The position numbers were made by a program, and so were the translations under genes. From Cycloclasticus sp. (GTDB taxonomy: Bacteria > Pseudomonadota > Gammaproteobacteria > Methylococcales > Cycloclasticaceae), in the NCBI GenBank assembly GCA_002700385.1, contig PADC01000006.1, forward strand, positions 620,001 through 684,000: a stretch of DNA of 64,000 nucleotides, read 5' to 3'. The notes under the pieces were generated by a model. That model was given only the letters and a program-made list of their open reading frames with translations. It searched no databases and was not told the DNA's origin. Shown here one piece after another: positions 37,557-45,248 of the stretch. The first letter of the stretch is position 1; each line of letters starts with the position of its first letter.

Positions 37557-39293
37557 TTAAGTATTGGCTAGTTTTTTTGTTGATAGCCATCTAAAGAAAT
37601 CGCTTCTGGCAGGATCTTGCCCTGTTAATAAATATTCCAGGGTATATCGATTAACTAGATTCGCTTCAAAAATTGCTTGTTCAGCCGGCCGCATGCAAAA
37701 TAATATGTCGTCCCCCTCCTTTAAAGCAAGATCATTCACGGGCAGTACTTTAATCACTTTCCCTCGTTGATGCACTAAAGGCACCATTTTTAGAAAATTA
37801 TCCCTGTTTGAAGGTGATCGATAAATATCCCCTAACGAAACTTCCTTGCCTTCCATCAACGTTGAACACACTGCCGATGCTTTATTTTTGCACATTGTGT
37901 AGGTTTTAAGCCTTGGAAAATCACCGCCCACCTCGATGGCCAGTCTGTTCGTTACATCAGCCAACTTAACAGGGTCATTTTCATAAACCAGGCGCAAGTG
38001 GGCAAAAAAAGCTTTTAATAACGGCGCGGTCAACATAAAAAACACCATTCTCGCAATGACTAAGCTGGGTTGTAAAATGAAGTCTACGTCCGCTTTTTTA
38101 AACAAAACCTCATTCGCATGCCTATTCTGTCGAACGATTGAAAACAAGGAGGGATTCTCTCTATTAGCCTGATGCATCATGCTGAGGTTAAACGTGTCAT
38201 TATCGGTTCCAGCAATTAATCCCACGCAATCCTTCAGACCCGCCTCTTTTAAGTTCTCCAAGTTTGCTCTACCCAATACAGCGTACTCAGCTATTTCTTC
38301 AATTTTTTCAGACACTGGTTCAACGACCTTAAGATCAATGCCTCTCCTTGTTAACTTTTTATAGACCACCTGCCCCATCCGACCATGACCACATAAAATC
38401 CATCGCCCATTCTTTAAAGGGCAAATATTACGATCCAAGCTTGCTCCAGGTTCGCCTGACATCCACTCATTCAATGTTTGTATCGTTGGGTTATAAATAA
38501 TTAAGCTCAGGTAACTGGCAAAGACCCGAAAGGGGTCGACGACATGTATATCGCCCCCTATGGCCAGAATTTCGCTTTCATTTTCCTGCGAGGTCGAACG
38601 ACAAATAATTTTTATATCGGGGCGTAAGATTCTCGCTGACACCGCCACTTTTAAATTGGCTTCCTCATCGTTTGATAAAATGAGAACCCCTATACACTTA
38701 TCTCTTTCTATGCCAGCAGCTAACAAATAACGAGGCATTGTCGCATCAGCACACAAACCCAACACTTTACTTTGATAATTACGAAGATCTAACGCCTTAA
38801 TTCGTTCTTTATCTTGATCTAAAACAACCGCGGAAAGACCTGCATTGGTTAACCCTCTTAACAAAAGGCTACCCGTATCCCCAAAACCACACACTAAATA
38901 ATAATCCCTGCTTTTTTTTCTAACGGCTCGGGTAAACCTTTCTTCAGCAAATGCAGACTGCAAATGTGGGTTTTGTAATAGTGAAATAATCTTCCCAACC
39001 GTATACAACCAGGTAATCACGCTGATGTATAAACAACATATTGCCCACACCCTCTGTGCATTACTGAAGGGCACTGGTAATTCGCCAAACCCTGTCGTCG
39101 TTGCGGTATAAGCCAGAAAGTAATAGGCGTGAAAAAAAGACATATACGTCGTTTGACCATTTGCGTCGGGTACGCCAGGAACCAGGACCATACCAAGAAT
39201 ACAAATGGCATAGACACATATAAAAACGATTATTGGCGTGCGCATATGGCGCAAAACAATAAACGATACTCTGCCCAGCGATGAATTAGACAT
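37557..39293 (-). CDS. potassium channel with two RCK/TrkA-N domains
   Basis: 578 residues. A two-helix pore unit: outer helix (TPIIVFICVYAICILGMVL), pore with a filter-like TATTTGFGELPV (about 57-68), inner helix. Then two NAD-binding RCK domains (VCGFGDTGSLLLRGL near 134; LCGHGRMGQVVYKKL near 292) and a C-terminal TrkA-C-like part. The filter reads TTTGFGE, close to potassium-channel TxGYGD. It lies 11 bases after a small membrane protein gene, its probable partner. Confidence 0.88.
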   Translation of the reverse strand: MSNSSLGRVSFIVLRHMRTPIIVFICVYAICILGMVLVPGVPDANGQTTYMSFFHAYYFLAYTATTTGFGELPVPFSNAQRVWAICCLYISVITWLYTVGKIISLLQNPHLQSAFAEERFTRAVRKKSRDYYLVCGFGDTGSLLLRGLTNAGLSAVVLDQDKERIKALDLRNYQSKVLGLCADATMPRYLLAAGIERDKCIGVLILSNDEEANLKVAVSARILRPDIKIICRSTSQENESEILAIGGDIHVVDPFRVFASYLSLIIYNPTIQTLNEWMSGEPGASLDRNICPLKNGRWILCGHGRMGQVVYKKLTRRGIDLKVVEPVSEKIEEIAEYAVLGRANLENLKEAGLKDCVGLIAGTDNDTFNLSMMHQANRENPSLFSIVRQNRHANEVLFKKADVDFILQPSLVIARMVFFMLTAPLLKAFFAHLRLVYENDPVKLADVTNRLAIEVGGDFPRLKTYTMCKNKASAVCSTLMEGKEVSLGDIYRSPSNRDNFLKMVPLVHQRGKVIKVLPVNDLALKEGDDILFCMRPAEQAIFEANLVNRYTLEYLLTGQDPARSDFFRWLSTKKLANT

Positions 39294-39304
39294 TGACTGA
39301 ATGC

Positions 39305-39688
39305 CTATCGGCGAGACATCAATGTTTCAGACACCAGCATAACCACAGAAATGACATTGGCCACTAAGGCACCCCCTGCCAACGACACAATAGCCGACGT
39401 ATTATGCTCATTGAGTCCCGTTCCAGAAATTTGTGTTACATAACCCCAAACCAAAGCCGCTGCAATCAACTGTATGTTTGCCACAATACTGGTAGACAGT
39501 AAAACGGCACCAACTTGCGAACGATCCCCAAGTTTAAGCCCCATAGCAACAAGATTTACAAAAATCGTAGCAAATAGCTCATAGATATTATGATGCCGAA
39601 AATCATGTAATTCGCCCATAAAGAAACCAAAATTCAGCGTCAGCGCTAAAACAATAAAGAAACTGAAAACAACTTTTTCGGCATTCAT
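39305..39688 (-). CDS. small four-helix membrane protein, DUF6394-like
   Basis: 127 residues with four hydrophobic segments (VVFSFFIVLALTLNFGFFM; LFATIFVNLVAMGL; VAVLLSTSIVANIQLIAAALVWG-type stretch; GGALVANVISVVMLV). It is positioned 11 bases upstream of the channel gene in the same direction. From memory, small proteins of this kind (DUF6394) are found next to NAD-binding K+ channels. I infer an accessory or stabilising role for the channel; no activity is known. Confidence 0.6.
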   Translation of the reverse strand: MNAEKVVFSFFIVLALTLNFGFFMGELHDFRHHNIYELFATIFVNLVAMGLKLGDRSQVGAVLLSTSIVANIQLIAAALVWGYVTQISGTGLNEHNTSAIVSLAGGALVANVISVVMLVSETLMSRR

Positions 39689-39788
39689 AGTGGCTCTCCA
39701 ATTATTCTGTTATTCCATTTAGTTTAACGCTATGCATTTGCTAAGCAAACCTAGATTATTTAAATTTAAGTACCTTGATCAACGATTC

Positions 39789-39977
39789 TCAAGGCTTTTC
39801 CATAGAAGCTGTTTTTTTTCCCAACAAGAACAATCGCTTTTTACAATCTGCCATTAACGAAGCCCTTCTAGCATCGGAATACGAAGCCCATGAAGTTATT
39901 TCATTCAACATCCGCCCACAACCGAGGCAGACATCTTCTTCATTTAACGCACACATCCTGATACAAGGAGAGTCCAT
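39789..39977 (-). CDS. DUF1289 family protein
   Basis: 62 residues. It has the family core SPCIRMCALNEEDVCLGCGRMLNEITSWASYSD, whose four cysteines (CxxxC...CxxC) suggest a zinc or iron-sulfur site. AAGG is 9 bases before the ATG. A 91-residue + strand reading frame covers the same bases but has no family match; the minus frame is the gene. The function of DUF1289 is unknown. Confidence 0.85.
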   Translation of the reverse strand: MDSPCIRMCALNEEDVCLGCGRMLNEITSWASYSDARRASLMADCKKRLFLLGKKTASMEKP

Positions 39978-40086
39978 CGATCAACCTTCAAATTTATTGT
40001 TAAGCGTAAAAACCACCCCAAGACGGTGGCTTCTATCATTACATAAGTGACGTAATAAATCTCACAATCGTTAGCTTACAATAGCG

Positions 40087-41811
40087 CTAGTCGGCTTTTG
40101 CAAAAACAAAAGAGCCTGGCGCGGCTTCTAACTCCGGATATTTTTCTGAGCCCAGTTTCTCAGGCGCATCAATCATTTTATCCCCTTGGCTTTTTAACCA
40201 AGCATCCCAATGCGGCCACCAACTTCCCGGGACTTCCGTCGCTGTTTCTAACCAATGATCCGCTCCCTGACCCAGCTCTCCATCTTTCCAGAAATGACGT
40301 TTATTTTTATTGGCAGGATTAATAACACCAGCCACATGTCCACTAGCAGCCAAAACAAACTCCACATTGCCTTGCTTCACTAATTCCGTGCCAATGAAAG
40401 TCGTTTTCCATGGAGCTATATGATCTTCAACCGCTGATAAGAAATACACGGGGCAGTCAATTTTGCCCAGATCAATTTTCACACCGCATAACTCAACACC
40501 ACCAGGTTTTGCCAAGTTGTTTTCTAAATACATGTTACGCAAGTACCACGTATACATTGCTGACGTCATGTTTGTTGAGTCGCTATTCCAATAAAGAATA
40601 TCAAACGGTGGTGGTGTTTTACCTTTCAAGTAATTATTTACCACATAGCTCCAAACAAGATCATTCGCACGAAGCATTGCAAATGTAGTGGCCAGTTGCT
40701 TGCCAGGCATCACACCACCGTCTTTTAATTTATGTTCGTGTTGTTTGACTTGAGATTCATCAATAAAGACACCCAATTCACCTGGGTCAGAGAAATCTAA
40801 CAAGGTGGTGAAAAATGTAGCCGTCGCAATCGGTTTCTTGCGTTTTGCTGCCAAGACGGACAGCGTTGTTGCCAACATGGTTCCACCAATGCACCAAGAT
40901 ACCGCATTAATTTTTTTGGCACCAGAAATGTCTTTTACGGCCTCTATAGCCGGTATCGTGCCTTCAGAAATATACTCGTCCCATGTGACATCACCCAAGC
41001 TTTCATCCGGATTACGCCAAGAAATAATATACACGTCATTACCCTGTTCTAAGCAGTAACGGACATAAGAATTATGCTCCGATAAATCGAGAATGTAATA
41101 TTTGTTAATACAAGGAGGAACAATAAGAATAGGGCGTTCATTTACCTTTTCGGTCATGGGCTTAAAATGGACCAATTGTATCAATTTGTTTTCAAAGACG
41201 ACTGAACCCGGTGTTGTCGCAATATTTTCGCCCAAGGTAAACGCTGATTCATCCGTCATACTGATGACGCCCTTATCCATGTCTTTCAGTAAATTTTCTA
41301 GGCCAGACATCAAGTTTTGGCCTTTAGTGTCTATCGTTTCTTTTAACACTTCAGGGTTTGTTAATGCAAAATTTGATGGGGACAACGCATCAATAAATTG
41401 GCGTGTGTAAAAATCACACTTCTGTTTTGTAGACTCATCCAGTGTAGAGTCTTCAACCAGCCCCATTAACCAGCGACTCGATAATAAATAAGACTGCTTT
41501 AAATAATTGTGAATTGGGCTTTCGTCCCATTCTTCCCCTGAAAACCGGCGATCACCTCGTTCCGGTTTCACCAGTGGCTCACTCGACGGATTAAACATAT
41601 TAATCCAGAGATTAAATTGGTCTTGATAAAAGCCGGACATGGTCCTTATCCACTCTTCCGGGCTTTCCATTGCACGTGTCATGATCGTATTCCAAGAATT
41701 CCCAAACTGCGACATCATTTCTTTTGATTCAGCAGCCGAAAAGTCTTTGAACATTTTATGGCCTTTTTGAGCCATTTTCTCGAATAACTCTTGTGGTGTT
41801 TTATCGTCCAT
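40087..41811 (-). CDS. phaC: class I poly(3-hydroxyalkanoate) synthase
   Basis: Polymerises (R)-3-hydroxyacyl-CoA into PHA granules. 574 residues. The catalytic Cys307 lies in the lipase-like box SWCIGGT, with the Asp region VEDHIAPW and His in SGHVAGVINP near the end; FVNPWGGN-type alternatives of class III are absent. The N-terminal 80 residues are variable and helical, as in class I. No phaA/phaB/phaP gene is adjacent; the nearest related gene is the thiolase at 35419-36606. Confidence 0.94.
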   Translation of the reverse strand: MDDKTPQELFEKMAQKGHKMFKDFSAAESKEMMSQFGNSWNTIMTRAMESPEEWIRTMSGFYQDQFNLWINMFNPSSEPLVKPERGDRRFSGEEWDESPIHNYLKQSYLLSSRWLMGLVEDSTLDESTKQKCDFYTRQFIDALSPSNFALTNPEVLKETIDTKGQNLMSGLENLLKDMDKGVISMTDESAFTLGENIATTPGSVVFENKLIQLVHFKPMTEKVNERPILIVPPCINKYYILDLSEHNSYVRYCLEQGNDVYIISWRNPDESLGDVTWDEYISEGTIPAIEAVKDISGAKKINAVSWCIGGTMLATTLSVLAAKRKKPIATATFFTTLLDFSDPGELGVFIDESQVKQHEHKLKDGGVMPGKQLATTFAMLRANDLVWSYVVNNYLKGKTPPPFDILYWNSDSTNMTSAMYTWYLRNMYLENNLAKPGGVELCGVKIDLGKIDCPVYFLSAVEDHIAPWKTTFIGTELVKQGNVEFVLAASGHVAGVINPANKNKRHFWKDGELGQGADHWLETATEVPGSWWPHWDAWLKSQGDKMIDAPEKLGSEKYPELEAAPGSFVFAKAD

Positions 41812-41901
41812 TATTGCGCCTCGATTAATTTTATAGTTTTATTGCATTGCATCATTATAGAACTGTTCAATTTTTTTTACTACAAAGAAAATAGTGACCT
41901 T

Positions 41902-42267
41902 TTAATCGTCATGATTCTTTTCAGAGAGCAACTCCCCCTTATCCGACCAAGATTTGAATACCCCCGTACGCTCCCCTTCATCAAAATAACCTTGCTCCCG
42001 CATTTGGCCATTAGGCCAATAAGCTGTAAATAAACCGTGATAATTATTATTGACAGTAGACGCTGCTAACGCAATGTGCCCTGTCAAATACCACGAGATA
42101 TGTTCTCCGTGCATAACACCGTGAACAAAATCTGTTTCAGATATTTTGGCTCCAGATGGATGCCAAATCGTTCGCTTCCCATGGATGACTTCATCAAGGT
42201 ATTCGCATTCTTCAAGAACGTTTCCATGCTCATTTTTTTTAACTTTTACTACTTTTTTCTCTTTCAT
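41902..42267 (-). CDS. MORN-repeat protein (YwqK-like)
   Basis: 121 residues. At least three MORN-type repeats: HGKRTIWHPSGAKISETDF, HGEHISWYLTGHIALAAS, HGLFTAYWPNGQMREQGYF, and then GVFKSWSDKG. The repeats make a beta-meander; such proteins are often labelled YwqK antitoxins, but no toxin gene is next to this one. No signal peptide. The function is unknown. Confidence 0.7.
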   Translation of the reverse strand: MKEKKVVKVKKNEHGNVLEECEYLDEVIHGKRTIWHPSGAKISETDFVHGVMHGEHISWYLTGHIALAASTVNNNYHGLFTAYWPNGQMREQGYFDEGERTGVFKSWSDKGELLSEKNHDD

Positions 42268-42293
42268 GCTCCCCCCTAAACGCTAACAGGCAC

Positions 42294-42321
42294 AAAAAAA
42301 CGCGCAATAATGCGCGTTTTT
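42294..42321. terminator. terminator after the cytochrome c pair
   Basis: A7, CGCGCA (42301-42306), loop AATA-type four bases, TGCGCG (42311-42316), T5. On the minus strand it ends the cytochrome genes with a T7 tract. The MORN gene starts beyond it. Confidence 0.85.
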
Positions 42322-42345
42322 AAACGTCAACAATATAACCACCTG

Positions 42346-42675
42346 TTATTTTTTCAGTGTTTTCAAACCATCCAAACTCGCAAAATAAGCGGCTAAATTA
42401 ACCATATCCTCATCTGACAAGCCAGCAACGGAACCCGCCATCACCGGGTTATTTCGTTGACCTGATTGATAACCTCTCAACGTATGTAGCATATAGTCAG
42501 CATGTTGCCCTGCGATTGTCGGAAACATGGGGCTGGCACTGACGCCATCAACACCGTGACAAGCAGCACAGGCTGTTGCTTTCTCTTTACCCGCTTGAAT
42601 ATCACCGACTGCAAATGCAGAGGTCGACAACGCCATCCCCACCATTGCAAAAATCATTACTCTTAACTGTTTCAT
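42346..42675 (-). CDS. periplasmic monoheme cytochrome c (class I)
   Basis: 109 residues from the ATG at 42675, which has GAGG 7 bases upstream; the ATG at 42687 is upstream of that SD. Sec signal (VMIFAMVGMALSTSAFA), heme site CAACHG, and the distal Met in NPVMAGSVAGL. It resembles a half of cytochrome c4 (GVSASPMFPTIAGQHADYMLHTL). It lies 22 bases after a second cytochrome gene, and the two could serve as an electron-carrier pair to a terminal oxidase. Confidence 0.9.
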   Translation of the reverse strand: MKQLRVMIFAMVGMALSTSAFAVGDIQAGKEKATACAACHGVDGVSASPMFPTIAGQHADYMLHTLRGYQSGQRNNPVMAGSVAGLSDEDMVNLAAYFASLDGLKTLKK

Positions 42676-42709
42676 TTTTTTCCTCATGACCTTTTATGAT
42701 TTACAACAC

Positions 42710-43027
42710 TTACTTACCATCTTGCTCAAAATAAGCCGCTATATCTTGCATATCTTGATCAGATAAATCGGCCACATTGCCATGCATTGTTGAATGACTG
42801 CGTAAACCATCTTTATATGCTTTCATGGCCGTAACCAAATAAGCCGCATGCTGCCCCCCTAATTTTGGCACACGATAGGTCGGGTATGCATTGTTATAAT
42901 TTTTAACGCCATGACAACCCAGGCAAGTTTCCCCTTTAATTGCCCCTGCCGCAACGTTTCCAGCCGCATTCACGTTGATAGAAAACAGCATCCCCAGTAC
43001 GAATAAACTTACAAATAATTGCCTCAT
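42710..43027 (-). CDS. periplasmic monoheme cytochrome c (class I)
   Basis: 105 residues, Sec signal (QLFVSLFVLGMLFSINVNA), heme site CLGCHGVKNYNN, and Met ligand probably in HSTMHGNVADLS. It shares LGGQHAAYLVTAMKAYKDG and SDQDMQDIAAYF with its neighbour, so the two are paralogues from duplication. Its first cysteine spacing is standard CxxCH. Confidence 0.9.
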   Translation of the reverse strand: MRQLFVSLFVLGMLFSINVNAAGNVAAGAIKGETCLGCHGVKNYNNAYPTYRVPKLGGQHAAYLVTAMKAYKDGLRSHSTMHGNVADLSDQDMQDIAAYFEQDGK

Positions 43028-43187
43028 TACTTCTTTCCCTTGTTGTCTTGCTTATTATTTTCAAATTAAACTGATTTTACTGAAAACATTGCTATTGTGC
43101 TAGCATAAACCACTGATTCAAGCTAACGAAACCTTAAAACCTGCTAAATTTTCAACCAGTCGAATGACGACTCTTTTTTAAACCACT

Positions 43188-43439
43188 ATGTCAACGATTA
43201 TTATTTACACCGCGCCTCTTTGTCCTTATTGCACCCATGCCAAGCGCCTACTCAACAACAAAAATGTTTCTTTTGAAGAAATTTCTATTGCTGACGACCC
43301 GTCAATAAGACATGAGATGATCCAAAAAAGTCAGCGAACAACTGTTCCTCAAATTTTTAATGGAGACACTCATATTGGTGACTGCACAGAAATTTATGAC
43401 TTAGAAAGCCGAGGTCAACTCGACGCTCTGCTCGCTTAA
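43188..43439 (+). CDS. grxC: glutaredoxin 3
   Basis: Glutathione-dependent disulfide reductase, 83 residues. Active site CPYC (residues 12-15), then the cis-proline motif TTVPQIF and the glutathione-binding GDCTEIYDLESRG. hslR follows 6 bases later on the same strand. Confidence 0.94.
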   Translation: MSTIIIYTAPLCPYCTHAKRLLNNKNVSFEEISIADDPSIRHEMIQKSQRTTVPQIFNGDTHIGDCTEIYDLESRGQLDALLA

Positions 43440-43445
43440 ATCGTT

Positions 43446-43838
43446 GTGGCAACCGACGTCTTAACAAAGCAGCGTTTAGATACTTGGTTATGGGCTGCTC
43501 GTTTTTTTAAAACACGGCGACTGGCAACTGAAGCCATTTCAGGTGGTAAAGTTCACCTCAATGGTCAACGAACAAAACCCAGTAAAGACGTTCGTATTGG
43601 CGACGAATTACAAATCAGTAAGACGGGTTATAGCTGGGAAATCAATATCTTAGGTTTAAATACCAAACGACGACCTGCTAAAGAAGCCACCCTGCTCTAC
43701 AACGAGAAGGAAGAAAGTTTTAATCGACGGCAGGCACTCATCGCGCTTAATAAAGACATGAATGCATCCGCACCTCAGTCGGAACGACCCAATAAAAAAC
43801 AACGGCGGCAAATCCACCGATTTAAGCAATCTGATTAA
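43446..43838 (+). CDS. hslR: heat-shock ribosome-rescue protein Hsp15 (S4 domain)
   Basis: Binds stalled 50S subunits carrying nascent chain and tRNA. 130 residues. The S4 RNA-binding domain is RLDTWLWAARFFKTRRLATEAISGGKVHLNGQRTKPS, followed by a basic tail ending in NKKQRRQIHRF. The start is GTG at 43446. Convergent with tusE, 14 bases apart. No heat-shock promoter was seen between grxC and hslR. Confidence 0.92.
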   Translation: MATDVLTKQRLDTWLWAARFFKTRRLATEAISGGKVHLNGQRTKPSKDVRIGDELQISKTGYSWEINILGLNTKRRPAKEATLLYNEKEESFNRRQALIALNKDMNASAPQSERPNKKQRRQIHRFKQSD

Positions 43839-43852
43839 GCACTATGGCTTAC

Positions 43853-44170
43853 CTAAATACAAGAAGGCGGTATGGGCAATCCCGCATATTTGTTGGCGTA
43901 TTTCAACGGCCCATCTGGAAATAATTTATACAGGTAGATAGACGCGCCTTTTTCTGCACCTAATTTTTTTTTGATCGCTCGAGCAAATAATCGTGCATTC
44001 GGTTGATGATTAAACTCATCATAATACGCTTGCATAAAATAAATAATATCCCAATGCGATGCTGTTAGCGTTAACCCATCTTCCAGCGCCATGGCTTCGG
44101 CCACCCCCTCGCTCCATTGGTTTCTATTTATTAAAAAACCGTCTTCATCTCGTGCAAGTTCAGCCAGCAT
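43853..44170 (-). CDS. tusE: sulfurtransferase TusE (DsrC family)
   Basis: Accepts persulfide sulfur from TusBCD and passes it to MnmA for 2-thiouridine in tRNA. 105 residues from the ATG at 44170, which overlaps the tusB stop in TAATG. The catalytic penultimate Cys is present (GLPIPPSCI). Helix and loop segments DGFLINRNQWSEGVAEAMA and ASHWDIIYFMQAYYDEFN match the family. Confidence 0.94.
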   Translation of the reverse strand: MLAELARDEDGFLINRNQWSEGVAEAMALEDGLTLTASHWDIIYFMQAYYDEFNHQPNARLFARAIKKKLGAEKGASIYLYKLFPDGPLKYANKYAGLPIPPSCI

Positions 44171-44460
44171 TAAAAACAAGATCTCACGGGTTTATTATTT
44201 TCGACTAATTCGACAAAACCTGCATAATCAACGTATTGAATGCGCTCATAACAGCGCTGGGCATCGAGACCTCTCGCTTTCATATCCGACCGTAGCGCAT
44301 AAACTGAAATATCGCTGGCTAAGGTTGATATAACGGATGAAGGGCTTGTCTTCACCGCGGCCAAAACGGCGTCTTCGATCAACAAGATCACATCATGTGA
44401 CGTTAACCTCTCGACACAATCCTTTAAAACCTCACCCTTTTTATTGACGATATACAGCAT
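44170..44460 (-). CDS. tusB: sulfurtransferase complex subunit TusB
   Basis: A DsrH-family subunit of the TusBCD hexamer, 96 residues. MLYIVNKKG and ILLIEDAVLAAVK are typical. The Cys found in DsrH at the sulfur site is not obvious at the classic position; TusB usually lacks catalysis, so this fits TusB. TAATG overlaps on both sides couple it to tusC and tusE. Confidence 0.85.
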   Translation of the reverse strand: MLYIVNKKGEVLKDCVERLTSHDVILLIEDAVLAAVKTSPSSVISTLASDISVYALRSDMKARGLDAQRCYERIQYVDYAGFVELVENNKPVRSCF

Positions 44461-44816
44461 TAGAAACCAAACAAATGATCTGCCGATCGTAACCGTTTTT
44501 TAATATCTGAACGTGAAACAACAGCGGCTTTTATCGCCAATTCGTTTTCAGTCAAACCATAGACCTCCATCGATTCTTTCTCAACTATAACGTCATTAAT
44601 ATCATAAACAGGTAATGTATCCAAAACCGGCATCATGTTTTTTAAATTGAGACATTCGGGCTGCTGATTTTTCAGCAAGGCATTCACGCCATCTCCCTCA
44701 AACAACACCACCACTTTTTGGTCAAAGGCTGCTGCCATTAAAATTATATCTAGGAATTCTTGCCCACACACATTGCCTTGAAGCCCCTTATTGATAATAA
44801 AGAATAACGTTTTCAC
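44460..44816 (-). CDS. tusC: sulfurtransferase complex subunit TusC
   Basis: A DsrF-family subunit of TusBCD, 118 residues. The start is GTG at 44816 (VKTLFFIINKGL), one base after the tusD stop, which gives the family's usual length; upstream in-frame codons would overlap tusD. GLQGNVCGQEFLDIILMAAAFDQKVVVLFEGDGV is the typical core. Confidence 0.9.
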   Translation of the reverse strand: MKTLFFIINKGLQGNVCGQEFLDIILMAAAFDQKVVVLFEGDGVNALLKNQQPECLNLKNMMPVLDTLPVYDINDVIVEKESMEVYGLTENELAIKAAVVSRSDIKKRLRSADHLFGF

Positions 44817-44817
44817 A

Positions 44818-45210
44818 TCAAGCACCAAAGGTAAGGTGCCGATCAGATTCAATGACTGATTCCATCAACAAGCCCAAACCGGCAATCCGGAAGCCATCTG
44901 CTACGGCGTGTATGTAACCACCTACTTTCTTTGCAACGGATTTTTCGAGTAACCCTCTACGTTGCGCTGACGACACACACACAACTAAATCAACACCTTT
45001 TTCGGATTGTAGGGCACTCCACCTTTTGACAATATCTCTTTCATCACCGGGAGGGCGAGAATCTCGGCATGCATTAAAAATTCCATCATGATAAAAAAAT
45101 ACACGATATACCTCATGCCCAGCTTCAAGCGCCGCTTGAATAAAATGCCAGGCGGTATCCGCTGCTTGGTGCTGGTAGGGACTCGCATTGATTTGGATAG
45201 AAATTTTCAT
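44818..45210 (-). CDS. tusD: sulfurtransferase complex subunit TusD
   Basis: The DsrE-family catalytic subunit that takes sulfur from TusA, 130 residues. The active cysteine is Cys78 in LVVCVSSAQRRG, the same position as in E. coli TusD. AWHFIQAALEAGHEVYRVFFYHDGI is a strong family match. It is the first gene of tusDCB-tusE, the standard order. Confidence 0.94.
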   Translation of the reverse strand: MKISIQINASPYQHQAADTAWHFIQAALEAGHEVYRVFFYHDGIFNACRDSRPPGDERDIVKRWSALQSEKGVDLVVCVSSAQRRGLLEKSVAKKVGGYIHAVADGFRIAGLGLLMESVIESDRHLTFGA

Positions 45211-45248
45211 TTAACTTGTTTTTAAACTCCATTAAACTAAAGTCGCTT

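Noticed and set aside
41902-42267. toxin-antitoxin module from the YwqK label
   Set aside because: No toxin-like gene is adjacent; neighbours are phaC and a cytochrome terminator.
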